Shown piece after piece: positions 1 to 5,050 of a stretch of DNA of 5,050 bases. A program made the position numbers and the translations under genes. The notes below the pieces were generated by a model, which worked only from the letters and a program-made list of their open reading frames with translations, did no database searches and had not been told where the DNA came from. The DNA lies in contig DNGT01000499.1 in assembly GCA_003486165.1 (NCBI GenBank), positions 2,511 to 7,560 on the forward strand, given 5' to 3'. The DNA is from Desulfobacteraceae bacterium (GTDB lineage: Bacteria > Desulfobacterota > Desulfobacteria > Desulfobacterales > UBA11574). Within the stretch, counting starts at the first letter, position 1; each line of letters opens with the position of its first letter.

Positions 1-402
1 CTATTTTTTGAAAGAGCAGATAATCAGAAAGGCATTACCGGCACAAATCTTTTGGTATTTTTGGAACGCAGACTTGACAATGTTGTTTATCGATTGGGCT
101 TTGTTAATTCTAGAGCTCAAGGCCGCCACTTTGTAAGGCACAATCACTTTCTGATTAATGGAAAAAAAGTTAATATTCCGTCATATCTAATTAAAATCGG
201 GGATGTTGTTGAAGTTCGAGAAAAGAGCCGTAAGATACAGTCTCTAGAAGGTGCACTTGATGCTGTGGTACGAAGAGGTATTCCGCAGTGGCTTGACTTA
301 GAAAAAGAGAACATGAAGGGAATGGTAAAGGAGTTTCCTTCTCGTGAGGATATAACAACACCTATTCAGGAACAACTTATAGTAGAGCTTTATTCTAAGT
401 AG
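1..402 (+). CDS. rpsD: 30S ribosomal protein S4, C-terminal part (5' end outside window)
   Basis: S4 is a primary 16S rRNA-binding protein that nucleates assembly of the small-subunit body. In many bacteria it also represses its own operon. The frame is open from base 1, so the N-terminal part is cut off by the window edge; about 133 codons are visible of the usual 200-210. The visible part starts just before the conserved ERRLDNVVYRLGF segment that opens the S4 RNA-binding domain. It continues through LINGKKVNIPSY and DVVEVREKS, and ends with the highly conserved IVELYSK before a TAG at 400-402. An in-frame TTG at 52 is internal, because family-like sequence (KGITGTNLL) precedes it. It is followed by rpoA and rplQ, the standard end of the alpha operon. 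Identification is near certain. Confidence 0.97.
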   Translation, partial: LFFERADNQKGITGTNLLVFLERRLDNVVYRLGFVNSRAQGRHFVRHNHFLINGKKVNIPSYLIKIGDVVEVREKSRKIQSLEGALDAVVRRGIPQWLDLEKENMKGMVKEFPSREDITTPIQEQLIVELYSK

Positions 403-408
403 TTGAAA

Positions 409-507
409 ATGAAGGATGTAAAATATGGACTGTTGGACAGTCGTAATTTCATGTTCCATTCATATATCCTGCCGATATTCCTCTTAAAAAAATTGGAGAA
501 TTTATAA
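409..507 (+). CDS. Possible 32-residue small protein or leader peptide overlapping the rpoA start
   Basis: An ATG 7 bases after the rpsD stop opens a 32-codon frame. It fills the whole rpsD-rpoA gap, and its TAA (505-507) shares one base with the rpoA ATG, as TAATG. That stop-start arrangement is typical of translational coupling. The predicted peptide begins MKDVKYGLLD, has a hydrophobic middle (YILPIFLL) and ends with KKLENL. I do not recognise it as a known family. Against it, there is no good Shine-Dalgarno sequence before ATG 409. A stop-free run of this length is also easily found by chance in one of three frames. It may simply be untranslated spacer. Translation could instead be re-initiated by ribosomes finishing rpsD. 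Confidence 0.25.
   Translation: MKDVKYGLLDSRNFMFHSYILPIFLLKKLENL
413..470 (+). other. Imperfect hairpin in the rpsD-rpoA gap
   Basis: AGGAT at 413-417 can pair with ATCCT at 466-470, and ATGGA at 425-429 with TCCAT at 455-459. Between these lie partly paired A/T bases. Inside, GACTG (428-432) and CAGTC (438-442) form a 5-bp stem with a 5-base loop. That inner stem shares two bases with the outer one. No U-tract follows, so it is not an intrinsic terminator. Possible roles are an mRNA processing or stability element, or a translational control site between S4 and the alpha subunit. It could also be accidental pairing in A/T-rich sequence. Confidence 0.3.
495..498 (+). promoter_or_regulatory. 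Ribosome binding site of rpoA
   Basis: GGAG lies 8 bases before the ATG at 507. In-frame ATGs at 525 and 531 would give proteins starting nearer the conserved [10 protein letters not shown] segment, but neither has a purine-rich site before it. This site therefore favours 507, giving a 6-8 residue N-terminal extension. Confidence 0.75.
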
Positions 508-1526
508 TGACGTCAAATGAACTTATGTACATGAACTGGCAAAAGATGATAAGGCCAAAAAAGGTTCAGGTAACTAGCAAACCCAGCTATGGAAAGTTTG
601 TTTGTGAACCTCTTGAAAGAGGATTTGGTATAACCATCGGAAATTCATTAAGAAGGATAATTCTTTCCTCTCTGTACGGAGCTGCTATAACATCCGTAAA
701 GTTTGAAGGTGTTATGCATGAATTTAGTGTTATTCCAGATATATATGAAGATGTGTCCGAGATTATTCTAAATTTAAAGGAGGTTCGTTTCAAACTTTCT
801 GATTCTGAACCGAAAATTGTTCGAATTGATCTGACGGGAAAGAGGGAGGTCACTGCAGGCGATATCATCAGCGAAGATGGAAGATGTGAAGTGTTGAATC
901 CCGAACAACATATTGCAACACTTTCAGATAAAGCAAAATTAAAGATGAGTATGACCGTAAATATGGGTAAAGGTTATTCCCTATCTGAAATGAATAAGGA
1001 CGAAGATGCACCTCTTGGCACTATACCGGTTGATGCTGTTTTTTCACCGATTAAACGCGTAACATACGTGGTGGGGAATGCTCGTGTCGGTCAGAGAACA
1101 GATTATGACAAACTAACCCTTGAGGTTTGGACGGATGGAAGTATTATGCCTGAGGATGCAGTTTCCTATGCGGCTAAAATATTGAAGGAGCAGATGACGA
1201 TTTTTATCAATTTTGATGAACAGCTTGAGCCGGAGCCTGTCAGAAAGGCTGAGGAAAAAGAAAAACCTAAATTTAATGAGAATCTATATAGAAGCGTTGA
1301 AGAACTTGAGCTTTCTGTTCGCAGCGCCAACTGCCTTAAAAACGCAAACATTGTAAAAATTTATCAGTTGGTAAGTAAGACAGAAGCAGAGATGCTCAAA
1401 ACCAAGAACTTCGGAAGAAAATCTTTAAATGAGATTAAAGAAGTACTCAGCGAAATGGACCTTTCTCTTGGAATGAAGCTGGAAGGATTTGAGCCATTCG
1501 AGGAAGCTGCAGAGGAAGGAGAGTAA
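507..1526 (+). CDS. rpoA: DNA-directed RNA polymerase alpha subunit
   Basis: The alpha subunit dimerises to start assembly of core RNA polymerase, and its C-terminal domain contacts UP elements and activators. The 339 residues compare with 329 in E. coli. The N-terminal domain (about 9-240) contains [20 protein letters not shown] (36-55) and the conserved [15 protein letters not shown] segment (171-185). A charged linker (about 241-262, [15 protein letters not shown]) leads to the C-terminal domain (about 263-325). There [13 protein letters not shown] and [10 protein letters not shown] are intact. Arg272, Asn275, Gly303 and Lys305 correspond to the DNA-contacting E. coli residues Arg265, Asn268, Gly296 and Lys298, a constant offset of 7. 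The acidic tail EEAAEEGE ends the protein. It is probably co-transcribed with rpsD and rplQ. Its last codons contain the rplQ ribosome binding site. Confidence 0.98.
   Translation: MTSNELMYMNWQKMIRPKKVQVTSKPSYGKFVCEPLERGFGITIGNSLRRIILSSLYGAAITSVKFEGVMHEFSVIPDIYEDVSEIILNLKEVRFKLSDSEPKIVRIDLTGKREVTAGDIISEDGRCEVLNPEQHIATLSDKAKLKMSMTVNMGKGYSLSEMNKDEDAPLGTIPVDAVFSPIKRVTYVVGNARVGQRTDYDKLTLEVWTDGSIMPEDAVSYAAKILKEQMTIFINFDEQLEPEPVRKAEEKEKPKFNENLYRSVEELELSVRSANCLKNANIVKIYQLVSKTEAEMLKTKNFGRKSLNEIKEVLSEMDLSLGMKLEGFEPFEEAAEEGE
1516..1521 (+). promoter_or_regulatory. Ribosome binding site of rplQ inside the rpoA 3' end
   Basis: AAGGAG lies in the last codons of rpoA, 13 bases before the rplQ ATG. This spacing is longer than the usual 5-9, but the site is the only strong one. 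The rpoA stop and rplQ start are only 8 bases apart, so translation is probably coupled. Confidence 0.6.
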
Positions 1527-1534
1527 TCAGGACA

Positions 1535-2233
1535 ATGAGACATCGAAAAGCGGGTTTAAAATTAAGTAGAACAAGCAGTCACAGGGACGCCATGTTTAGA
1601 AATATGGTGACCTCACTTTTCAAACATCAACGTATTCGTACAACAGACGTCAAAGCAAAAGAGTTAAGACGCTGGGCCGATAATTTAATTACGCTGGCAA
1701 AACGGGGAGATCTTCATGCCAGGCGACAGGCGCTTTCCATTGTCAGAGAAAAAGAAGTTGTCCATAAACTCTTTGCTGAAGCTGCCGAACACTATGGAGA
1801 TAGATCAGGAGGTTACACCCGAGTTATTAAGCTTGGAAGGCGACCGGGAGATGCCGCCCCTATTTCATTGATTGAGCTGGTCTTGTCCGTTGATGACAAA
1901 AAGAAAAAAGTAAAAAAGAAAAAAAAGGCAAAGGCCAAAATAGATAAAAAGAGCGTTGACAAGAAAAAAGATATTAAAGAAGATATTGAAAAGAAAACAG
2001 CCGATGAAGAAGAAAAAGCAGCGGTCGAAGAGGAGAAGGGTGGCACAAAAATAGAACAGGTTAAGGCTGATGAAAAGTCGGTATTATTGGAATCCGATAC
2101 AATTGCTGAAGATGCGGAGGAAAAAGCTAAAGATGAGACTTTGGAACCCGCTGAATCGGAAGAAACAGAAGACTCTGCAGCTGAAGTGAAAGAACCCTCC
2201 CCAAAAACAAAAGACACAGAGTCAAAAGCCTAA
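1535..2233 (+). CDS. rplQ: 50S ribosomal protein L17 with a long charged C-terminal extension
   Basis: L17 is a large-subunit protein near the exit-tunnel region. Residues 1-117 are a standard L17: [24 protein letters not shown] at the start, then [19 protein letters not shown] and [20 protein letters not shown], ending at IELV. Most bacterial L17 proteins stop at 115-130 residues, but this one runs to 232. The tail opens with a lysine-rich block (about 122-147) and then becomes acidic and low-complexity, rich in Glu, Asp, Ala and Lys (about 148-232), with a few Ser, Thr and Pro. It has no recognisable fold and is probably disordered. The ATG is fixed by the universally conserved N-terminus. 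The gene ends the alpha operon, 31 bases before its terminator. The core call is secure; the tail's role is unknown. Confidence 0.97.
   Translation: MRHRKAGLKLSRTSSHRDAMFRNMVTSLFKHQRIRTTDVKAKELRRWADNLITLAKRGDLHARRQALSIVREKEVVHKLFAEAAEHYGDRSGGYTRVIKLGRRPGDAAPISLIELVLSVDDKKKKVKKKKKAKAKIDKKSVDKKKDIKEDIEKKTADEEEKAAVEEEKGGTKIEQVKADEKSVLLESDTIAEDAEEKAKDETLEPAESEETEDSAAEVKEPSPKTKDTESKA
1912..1927 (+). other. Tandem A_AAA_AAG heptamers at the L17 core/tail junction
   Basis: In the rplQ reading frame, A_AAA_AAG occurs at 1912-1918 and again at 1921-1927, the second within a run of eight A. This is the heptamer used for the minus-one ribosomal frameshift in E. coli dnaX. A minus-one shift at either copy would reach TAA at 1945-1947 and give a 137-residue L17. 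A plus-one shift, or loss of one A, would reach TAG at 1941-1943. I see no strong upstream Shine-Dalgarno-like stimulator and no stable downstream stem. Lysine-rich coding can produce such runs by chance. Confidence 0.3.
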
Positions 2234-2264
2234 CCCGAATCTGTTGTCAGGAAAGTATCTTTTT

Positions 2265-2296
2265 AAAAGCCTTGTCCGAAAAGACAGGGCTTTTTT
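2265..2296 (+). terminator. Intrinsic terminator of the alpha operon
   Basis: AAAAGCCTTGTC (2265-2276) pairs with GACAGGGCTTTT (2283-2294), a 12-bp stem with one G-T wobble and a 6-base loop. A run of six T (2291-2296) and then GTTT follow. It lies 31 bases after the rplQ stop and 8 bases beyond the end of the convergent hydrolase gene. The A-tract on the left arm gives a short T run on the minus strand too, so it could act weakly in both directions. Confidence 0.9.
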
Positions 2297-2304
2297 GTTT
2301 CGGG

Positions 2305-3126
2305 TCAAAAAAGCCCCTTGATGAATCGCGTCATTTCTGAAAGGACCGTATCTTTAGCCTGAAAATGGGGAATATGGCCGCAGTCGGGGATCAGTTTAAC
2401 ATCCACCGGACCGGATACTCGGCCTGCAATGCCCATGACCTGGGCTGTGGTTCCGTATTCATCATCTTTACCCTGGAGTATGAGAGCAGGGCAGGTGATT
2501 TTAGGAAGGATGCTTTGGATATTCCAGTTTTGAAATTCAGGTGACAGCCATCTTTCGGCCCACCGGTAGAAAATCGTCTCCGTATGTTCTTTGTGATACC
2601 GGGCAAACTTTTCTTTTAGAGAAGTGGTTTCAAAAGCTTCAACCGCGCTTCGAATACCTTCGATGGTAATTTGTTCAACAAAAATGTGTGCTGCTTCTGT
2701 AACAATGCCGCTTACCAGGTTGCTGTGAGATGCGGCGGCGATGAGTGCGATGGTCCCCCCATCGCTATGTCCGATGAGAACGGAATTATCAATGTTGCAT
2801 TCCTTTAACACGGCTGGCAGGTATATTAAAGATTCCATCTCTAAGTAATTAACCGGCCATGGACCTTCAAACATTTCGGATCCGCCGTAACCTCTTCGGT
2901 CGTAAACCAATCCGGAAAAGCCTAAAGACTCACAGAGCGTTTCCGGGAAATCCCGCCAGATCTCGATGCAACCGAGGCCTTCATGGAGAAAAACAAGTGT
3001 GGGGCGATCCTTTAAACGTGTTCCAGATTCAGGCTCAATGCGTTTAACCCTGAGCTGACAGCCGGCAGTTTGTACATGAAATGTTTGAGAAAAGACATTC
3101 TTTTTTTCTTTGAGGTTTTTTTTCAT
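2305..3126 (-). CDS. Alpha/beta-fold hydrolase (serine esterase or related), substrate unknown
   Basis: This is a 273-residue single-domain alpha/beta hydrolase. LVFLHEGLG (44-52) is the strand and oxyanion-hole loop with its HEGLG signature, and DRRGYGGSE (76-84) follows. The nucleophile elbow is GHSDGG (119-124) with Ser121. The acid is Asp221 or Asp222 in LQGKDDEYG, and the base is His251 in DCGHIPHF, so the triad is complete. Residues between about 145 and 200 form the cap region. No signal peptide is seen; the lysine-rich N-terminus suggests a cytoplasmic protein. The ATG at 3126 is the only start before the conserved core, but it lacks a clear ribosome binding site. GC is higher than in the neighbours: 156 of 300 bases in five counted 60-base lines. 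It is transcribed divergently from the metallo-hydrolase gene. Motifs do not settle the substrate. Confidence 0.9.
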   Translation of the reverse strand: MKKNLKEKKNVFSQTFHVQTAGCQLRVKRIEPESGTRLKDRPTLVFLHEGLGCIEIWRDFPETLCESLGFSGLVYDRRGYGGSEMFEGPWPVNYLEMESLIYLPAVLKECNIDNSVLIGHSDGGTIALIAAASHSNLVSGIVTEAAHIFVEQITIEGIRSAVEAFETTSLKEKFARYHKEHTETIFYRWAERWLSPEFQNWNIQSILPKITCPALILQGKDDEYGTTAQVMGIAGRVSGPVDVKLIPDCGHIPHFQAKDTVLSEMTRFIKGLF

Positions 3127-3163
3127 TGTAAATGTGTTGCACTGGCAAAATAGGTCTTCATTC

Positions 3164-3191
3164 TTGACAAATTATATGAGCCTGTCAGAAT
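3164..3191 (+). promoter_or_regulatory. Predicted sigma70-type promoter of the metallo-hydrolase gene
   Basis: TTGACA (3164-3169) is a perfect -35. Sixteen bases later CAGAAT (3186-3191) matches the -10 consensus at four of six positions, including the key second A and last T. Transcription would start near 3198, giving a leader of about 30 bases before the ATG at 3229. Confidence 0.5.
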
Positions 3192-3217
3192 AGACTATGA
3201 ACATGACGATTTGTCAA
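3187..3217 (-). promoter_or_regulatory. Predicted sigma70-type promoter of the hydrolase gene
   Basis: On the minus strand TTGACA runs from 3217 to 3212. A -10 could be TCTATT (3194-3189, spacer 17) or TATTCT (3192-3187, spacer 19), each matching at four of six positions. The start site would be about 3180-3182, with a leader of about 55 bases. The -10 overlaps the -10 of the opposing promoter, so the two polymerases should exclude each other. Confidence 0.42.
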
Positions 3218-3219
3218 GT

Positions 3220-3224
3220 GAGGA
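3220..3224 (+). promoter_or_regulatory. Ribosome binding site of the metallo-hydrolase gene
   Basis: GAGGA lies 4 bases before the ATG at 3229. The alternative in-frame TTG at 3211 has no purine-rich sequence before it and sits inside the right arm of the inverted repeat. I therefore place the start at 3229, although the spacing is a little short. Confidence 0.6.
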
Positions 3225-3228
3225 AGAG

Positions 3229-4122
3229 ATGATTGTAGAAAAACCAGGTTTCGTTACGGACAGGATTTTATTTCTTGGACGAAAAGAATCATGTGTTTAT
3301 CTTTTAAAAGGCGCAGAAGAATTTGCTTTGCTTGGGGGTGGCCTGGCTTATATTATTCCTGATATTATAAAACAACTAAAAAACTTTAACATAGAAGAAA
3401 AAAAGATAAAACGGATCATCATACTCCATTCCCATTTTGACCACTGTGGAATCGTCTCCTTTTTTAAAAGGCGATGGCCATGGGTATCAATAACCGCATC
3501 GGCAAGGGCAAAAGAACTATTGAATAAGCCCGAAGTTATGGAAAGTATTTCATCTTTAAATCAAATACTATCGACTGAACATGGACTGGTAAAACAGGAC
3601 AAAGATATTGTAGCTGAGTATGACAGAATTAATATTGATGATGTTGTAAAAGAGGGAGATATTCTTAGCTGTGATGATCTGTCAATGGAAGTGATGGAAG
3701 TTCCGGGTCATTCTTCGTGTTCAATTGCAATATATGTACCCCAAGAAAAAGCGATATTTGCTTCCGATTCAGGAGGCATCCCTTTTGGGGGTAAGATATT
3801 TACAGCCGCCAATTCAAATTTTGACAAGTACCAAGAGAGTCTTCAAAAGATGGCCCTATATGAAATAGAGGTTTATCTTGCTGAACACTTTGGTGCAAGG
3901 ACTGGCAGCGACGGCAGACATTTTCTACGAAAATCCATAGATGCCGCAATAGAAACCAGGAATATTATAGAAGCGTCTTACACAAAAACGAAAGATATTA
4001 AAAAGAGTACAAAGGAGATAACAGACACGGTTATGGAATGGATGCCTGAGGGTTTTATGCCAAAAGAGATCATCTCCATGGTCATTGGTCAGATGGTTCG
4101 GTTTATTGCCGAATCAAAGTAA
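3229..4122 (+). CDS. Metallo-beta-lactamase-fold metal-dependent hydrolase
   Basis: This 297-residue protein has the full binuclear metal site of the metallo-beta-lactamase superfamily. HSHFDH at 67-72 is the HxHxDH motif (His67, His69, Asp71, His72). The third-motif histidine is His161 in PGHSSCS, the bridging aspartate is Asp180 in FASDSGG, and the last histidine is His220 in AEHFG. An N-terminal LLGGG and a strand pattern around 'RIIILHSHFDHCG' fit the fold. The C-terminal 60 or so residues are a helical region not needed for the metal site. There is no signal peptide, so it is probably cytoplasmic. The family includes glyoxalase II, lactonases and thioesterases; the substrate cannot be read from the motifs. 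It is divergent from the hydrolase gene and overlaps the ThiF-like gene tail to tail by 9 bases. Confidence 0.9.
   Translation: MIVEKPGFVTDRILFLGRKESCVYLLKGAEEFALLGGGLAYIIPDIIKQLKNFNIEEKKIKRIIILHSHFDHCGIVSFFKRRWPWVSITASARAKELLNKPEVMESISSLNQILSTEHGLVKQDKDIVAEYDRINIDDVVKEGDILSCDDLSMEVMEVPGHSSCSIAIYVPQEKAIFASDSGGIPFGGKIFTAANSNFDKYQESLQKMALYEIEVYLAEHFGARTGSDGRHFLRKSIDAAIETRNIIEASYTKTKDIKKSTKEITDTVMEWMPEGFMPKEIISMVIGQMVRFIAESK
4095..4115. other. Hairpin spanning the overlapping gene ends
   Basis: GGTTCGG (4095-4101) pairs with CCGAATC (4109-4115), a 7-bp stem with one wobble pair and a 7-base loop. It reaches into the stop codon of the ThiF-like gene and sits just before the stop of the metallo-hydrolase gene. 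No T-run follows on either strand, so it is not an ordinary terminator. It may protect mRNA ends or be incidental. Confidence 0.35.
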
Positions 4123-4971
4123 ATCCAAAACTTCAAAAATATTATCCATCAGATCTATTATACACAGCTTGTTCTTTAAGACAGATCCTTTTTTTAAAAG
4201 GATTTTTACGACTTCAGAAGTTTCCAAAGCTGCAAGGAGTGTGACTGCATGCGGTAAACAGCCCAATGAAGCCTCAACCCCTTTTTGTGGAAGAATATCT
4301 GAATCACCGTATATTAGCCTTAACCCCTTGTCTTCAGGAAAAATGCTGATGACATGCCCGTAGACTCCTGCAACCGCAGCAGAGACAAGAGGTGATCCGA
4401 CCTTTTTTGCGGCGCTTTCGAGAACAAATCGAGTTTGTATATTGTCAAGACAGTCAACAATAACATCTGAATTGTATGTTAGACTTGCTGCATTGTTATT
4501 GTCAAGCAATTCGTCATGTCCTTCAACGGTAATCGTCGGATTTATTTCACGGACCCTTTTAATGGCGGCTTTGATTTTTGATGTATCAAGAAGGCGATGT
4601 GTGCTTAAAAATTGCCGGTTCAGGTTACTCTCTTCGAATGTGTCGGCTTCAATCAGTGTAAGTGTACCGATTCCAATGCGAGCGAGAATTTCAGTTACAG
4701 CGCCGCCAAGTCCCCCTAAACCAACGATGCTTGCCCGTGAATTTAATAGAATAGACTGGTCCTTTGGTGAAAATGTTTTCATGTTACGGACATAATGTTC
4801 AGGAATGACGTTTTCATCAAGGGCTGCCATTTCGATTTGATGTCCGCTGAGTTGAAAAAAATCTGAGAGATTTATTATTTGTTCAATAGAGATACTGGTA
4901 TATAAAGAACCGTCGGGAAACTTTTTTCGAAGGGAAACATCTTTTATTTTATTGATAATATCATTTTTCAC
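4114..4971 (-). CDS. ThiF/MoeB/HesA-family E1-like adenylating enzyme without zinc motifs
   Basis: Members of this family adenylate the C-terminus of a small ubiquitin-like carrier (ThiS or MoaD) or, in TcdA, a tRNA base. In 285 residues one sees an N-terminal helical extension (1-58), the HYVRNM segment with Arg62, and the nucleotide loop GLGGLGG (84-90). Asp110 precedes SNLNRQ (115-120, Arg119), Lys132 or Lys134 follows, and VDCLDN carries Asp176. These match MoeB's ATP- and Mg-binding residues. The usual CxxC zinc pairs are absent; Cys174, Cys238 and Cys270 are isolated. Cys238 lies in LGCLPH, where relatives have Gly-Ala/Pro-Leu. The GTG start has a good ribosome binding site, although the frame stays open to the right edge. 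A role in molybdopterin, tungstopterin or thiamine sulfur transfer is inference. Confidence 0.88.
   Translation of the reverse strand: MKNDIINKIKDVSLRKKFPDGSLYTSISIEQIINLSDFFQLSGHQIEMAALDENVIPEHYVRNMKTFSPKDQSILLNSRASIVGLGGLGGAVTEILARIGIGTLTLIEADTFEESNLNRQFLSTHRLLDTSKIKAAIKRVREINPTITVEGHDELLDNNNAASLTYNSDVIVDCLDNIQTRFVLESAAKKVGSPLVSAAVAGVYGHVISIFPEDKGLRLIYGDSDILPQKGVEASLGCLPHAVTLLAALETSEVVKILLKKGSVLKNKLCIIDLMDNIFEVLDLL
4185..4207 (+). terminator. Possible plus-strand terminator inside the antisense ThiF-like gene
   Basis: ATCCTTTT (4185-4192) pairs perfectly with AAAAGGAT (4196-4203), with a 3-base loop followed by TTTT (4204-4207). It lies 62 bases past the metallo-hydrolase stop. Only two G-C pairs hold the stem, so it is weak. 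On the minus strand it encodes LLKKGS-type residues and has no T-tract. Confidence 0.35.
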
Positions 4972-4978
4972 AGAACAT

Positions 4979-4983
4979 TCCTC
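4979..4983 (-). promoter_or_regulatory. Ribosome binding site of the ThiF-like gene
   Basis: On the minus strand GAGGA ends 7 bases before the GTG at 4971. An ATG at 4978-4976 is in another frame and stops after five codons. This site is the main support for the GTG start. Confidence 0.65.
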
Positions 4984-5003
4984 GTTTATCAGGGAAAACG
5001 CAT

Positions 5004-5050
5004 TTAAATCCCAATACAGGGAGAAAGCTCCACGACGGCGTATATCTCTT
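5004..5050 (-). CDS. Possible C-terminal tail of an upstream gene, cut by the window edge
   Basis: One minus-strand frame enters from the right edge, reads EIYAVVELSPCIGI and stops at TAA (5006-5004), 32 bases before the ThiF-like GTG. It may be the end of a preceding operon gene. E1-like enzymes often follow a MoaD/ThiS-type carrier, whose tail usually ends in Gly-Gly; this tail does not. The piece is too short for identification and could be chance. Confidence 0.2.
   Translation of the reverse strand, partial: EIYAVVELSPCIGI

Larger units (their letters stand above)
3163..3218. repeat. Perfect 10-bp inverted repeat in the divergent promoter region
   Basis: CTTGACAAAT at 3163-3172 is repeated inverted as ATTTGTCAAG at 3209-3218, with 36 bases between the arms. 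Each arm contains TTGACA, a consensus -35 box, pointing inwards on its own strand. The arms could be a paired operator, or only the symmetric -35 elements of two face-to-face promoters. Confidence 0.7.

Noticed and set aside
403..431. TTGAAA at 403 with TATGGA or TGGACT as a promoter for rpoA
   Set aside because: Spacing and -10 match are poor, and the operon does not need it.
587..868. Minus-strand open frame inside rpoA
   Set aside because: Antisense to the highly conserved alpha N-terminal domain; nothing supports independent coding.
1813..2217. Long minus-strand open frame rich in Ser and Phe
   Set aside because: It is the complement of the Lys/Glu-rich rplQ tail (GAA/AAA codons read as TTC/TTT). 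Low complexity, no ribosome binding site, and the plus-strand frame continues a verified L17.
3211..3228. TTG at 3211 as the metallo-hydrolase start
   Set aside because: No ribosome binding site precedes it and it lies in the inverted repeat. The ATG at 3229 has GAGGA before it.
3458..3471. CCTTTTTTAAAAGG in the metallo-hydrolase gene, similar to the element at 4187-4201
   Set aside because: No T-tract follows, and it encodes Phe-Phe-Lys-Arg within the protein; the similarity is A/T-rich coincidence.
4443..4506. Two further TTGTCAAG copies resembling the inverted-repeat arm
   Set aside because: They encode conserved Leu-Asp-Asn residues (CLDN and LLDN) of the ThiF-like protein and do not form a matching pair with inverted partners.
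4442..4795. Plus-strand open frame of about 117 codons inside the ThiF-like gene
   Set aside because: It is antisense to the conserved ATP-binding region of the adenylating enzyme, with no recognisable domain.
4972..5050. Extending the ThiF-like protein to the right edge in its open frame
   Set aside because: The upstream residues (Arg-rich, then LYWDLNAFSL) do not look like the family. The GTG at 4971 has a well-placed ribosome binding site.

Overview
The window looks like a bacterial chromosome segment of moderately low GC. It carries the 3' end of a ribosomal-protein 'alpha' operon followed by three accessory metabolic genes. The order rpsD-rpoA-rplQ is the usual bacterial one. The divergence of the proteins and the ThiF/HesA-type neighbour are compatible with an anaerobic deltaproteobacterial lineage (Desulfobacterota, perhaps Desulfobacterales). 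That placement is an inference from protein flavour and was not searched.

Layout: positions 1-402 hold the C-terminal two thirds of ribosomal protein S4, entering from the left edge. A gap of 104 bases follows. It contains an imperfect hairpin and a 32-codon open frame whose stop overlaps the rpoA start as TAATG. rpoA (507-1526) encodes the RNA polymerase alpha subunit. rplQ (1535-2233) encodes ribosomal protein L17 with an added tail of about 110 residues, first lysine-rich and then acidic. The junction of core and tail contains two in-frame A_AAA_AAG heptamers, and both alternative frames stop within a few codons. A strong intrinsic terminator at 2265-2296 closes the operon.

On the minus strand, 2305-3126 is an alpha/beta hydrolase with a complete catalytic triad. 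On the plus strand, 3229-4122 is a metallo-beta-lactamase-fold hydrolase. The two diverge from a control region of about 100 bases. It is built on a perfect 10-bp inverted repeat, each arm of which carries a consensus -35 TTGACA, one for each direction, around overlapping -10 boxes. The minus strand of 4114-4971 encodes a ThiF/MoeB/HesA-type adenylating enzyme without the zinc-binding CxxC pairs. It overlaps the metallo-hydrolase gene tail to tail by 9 bases. Its upstream neighbour would lie beyond the right edge.

I do not see a clearly novel multi-gene system. The observations most worth checking are the symmetric face-to-face promoter pair, the extended L17 with a possible frameshift switch, and the small frame coupled to rpoA. 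There are no tRNA or rRNA genes, CRISPR arrays or insertion sequences that I can support.
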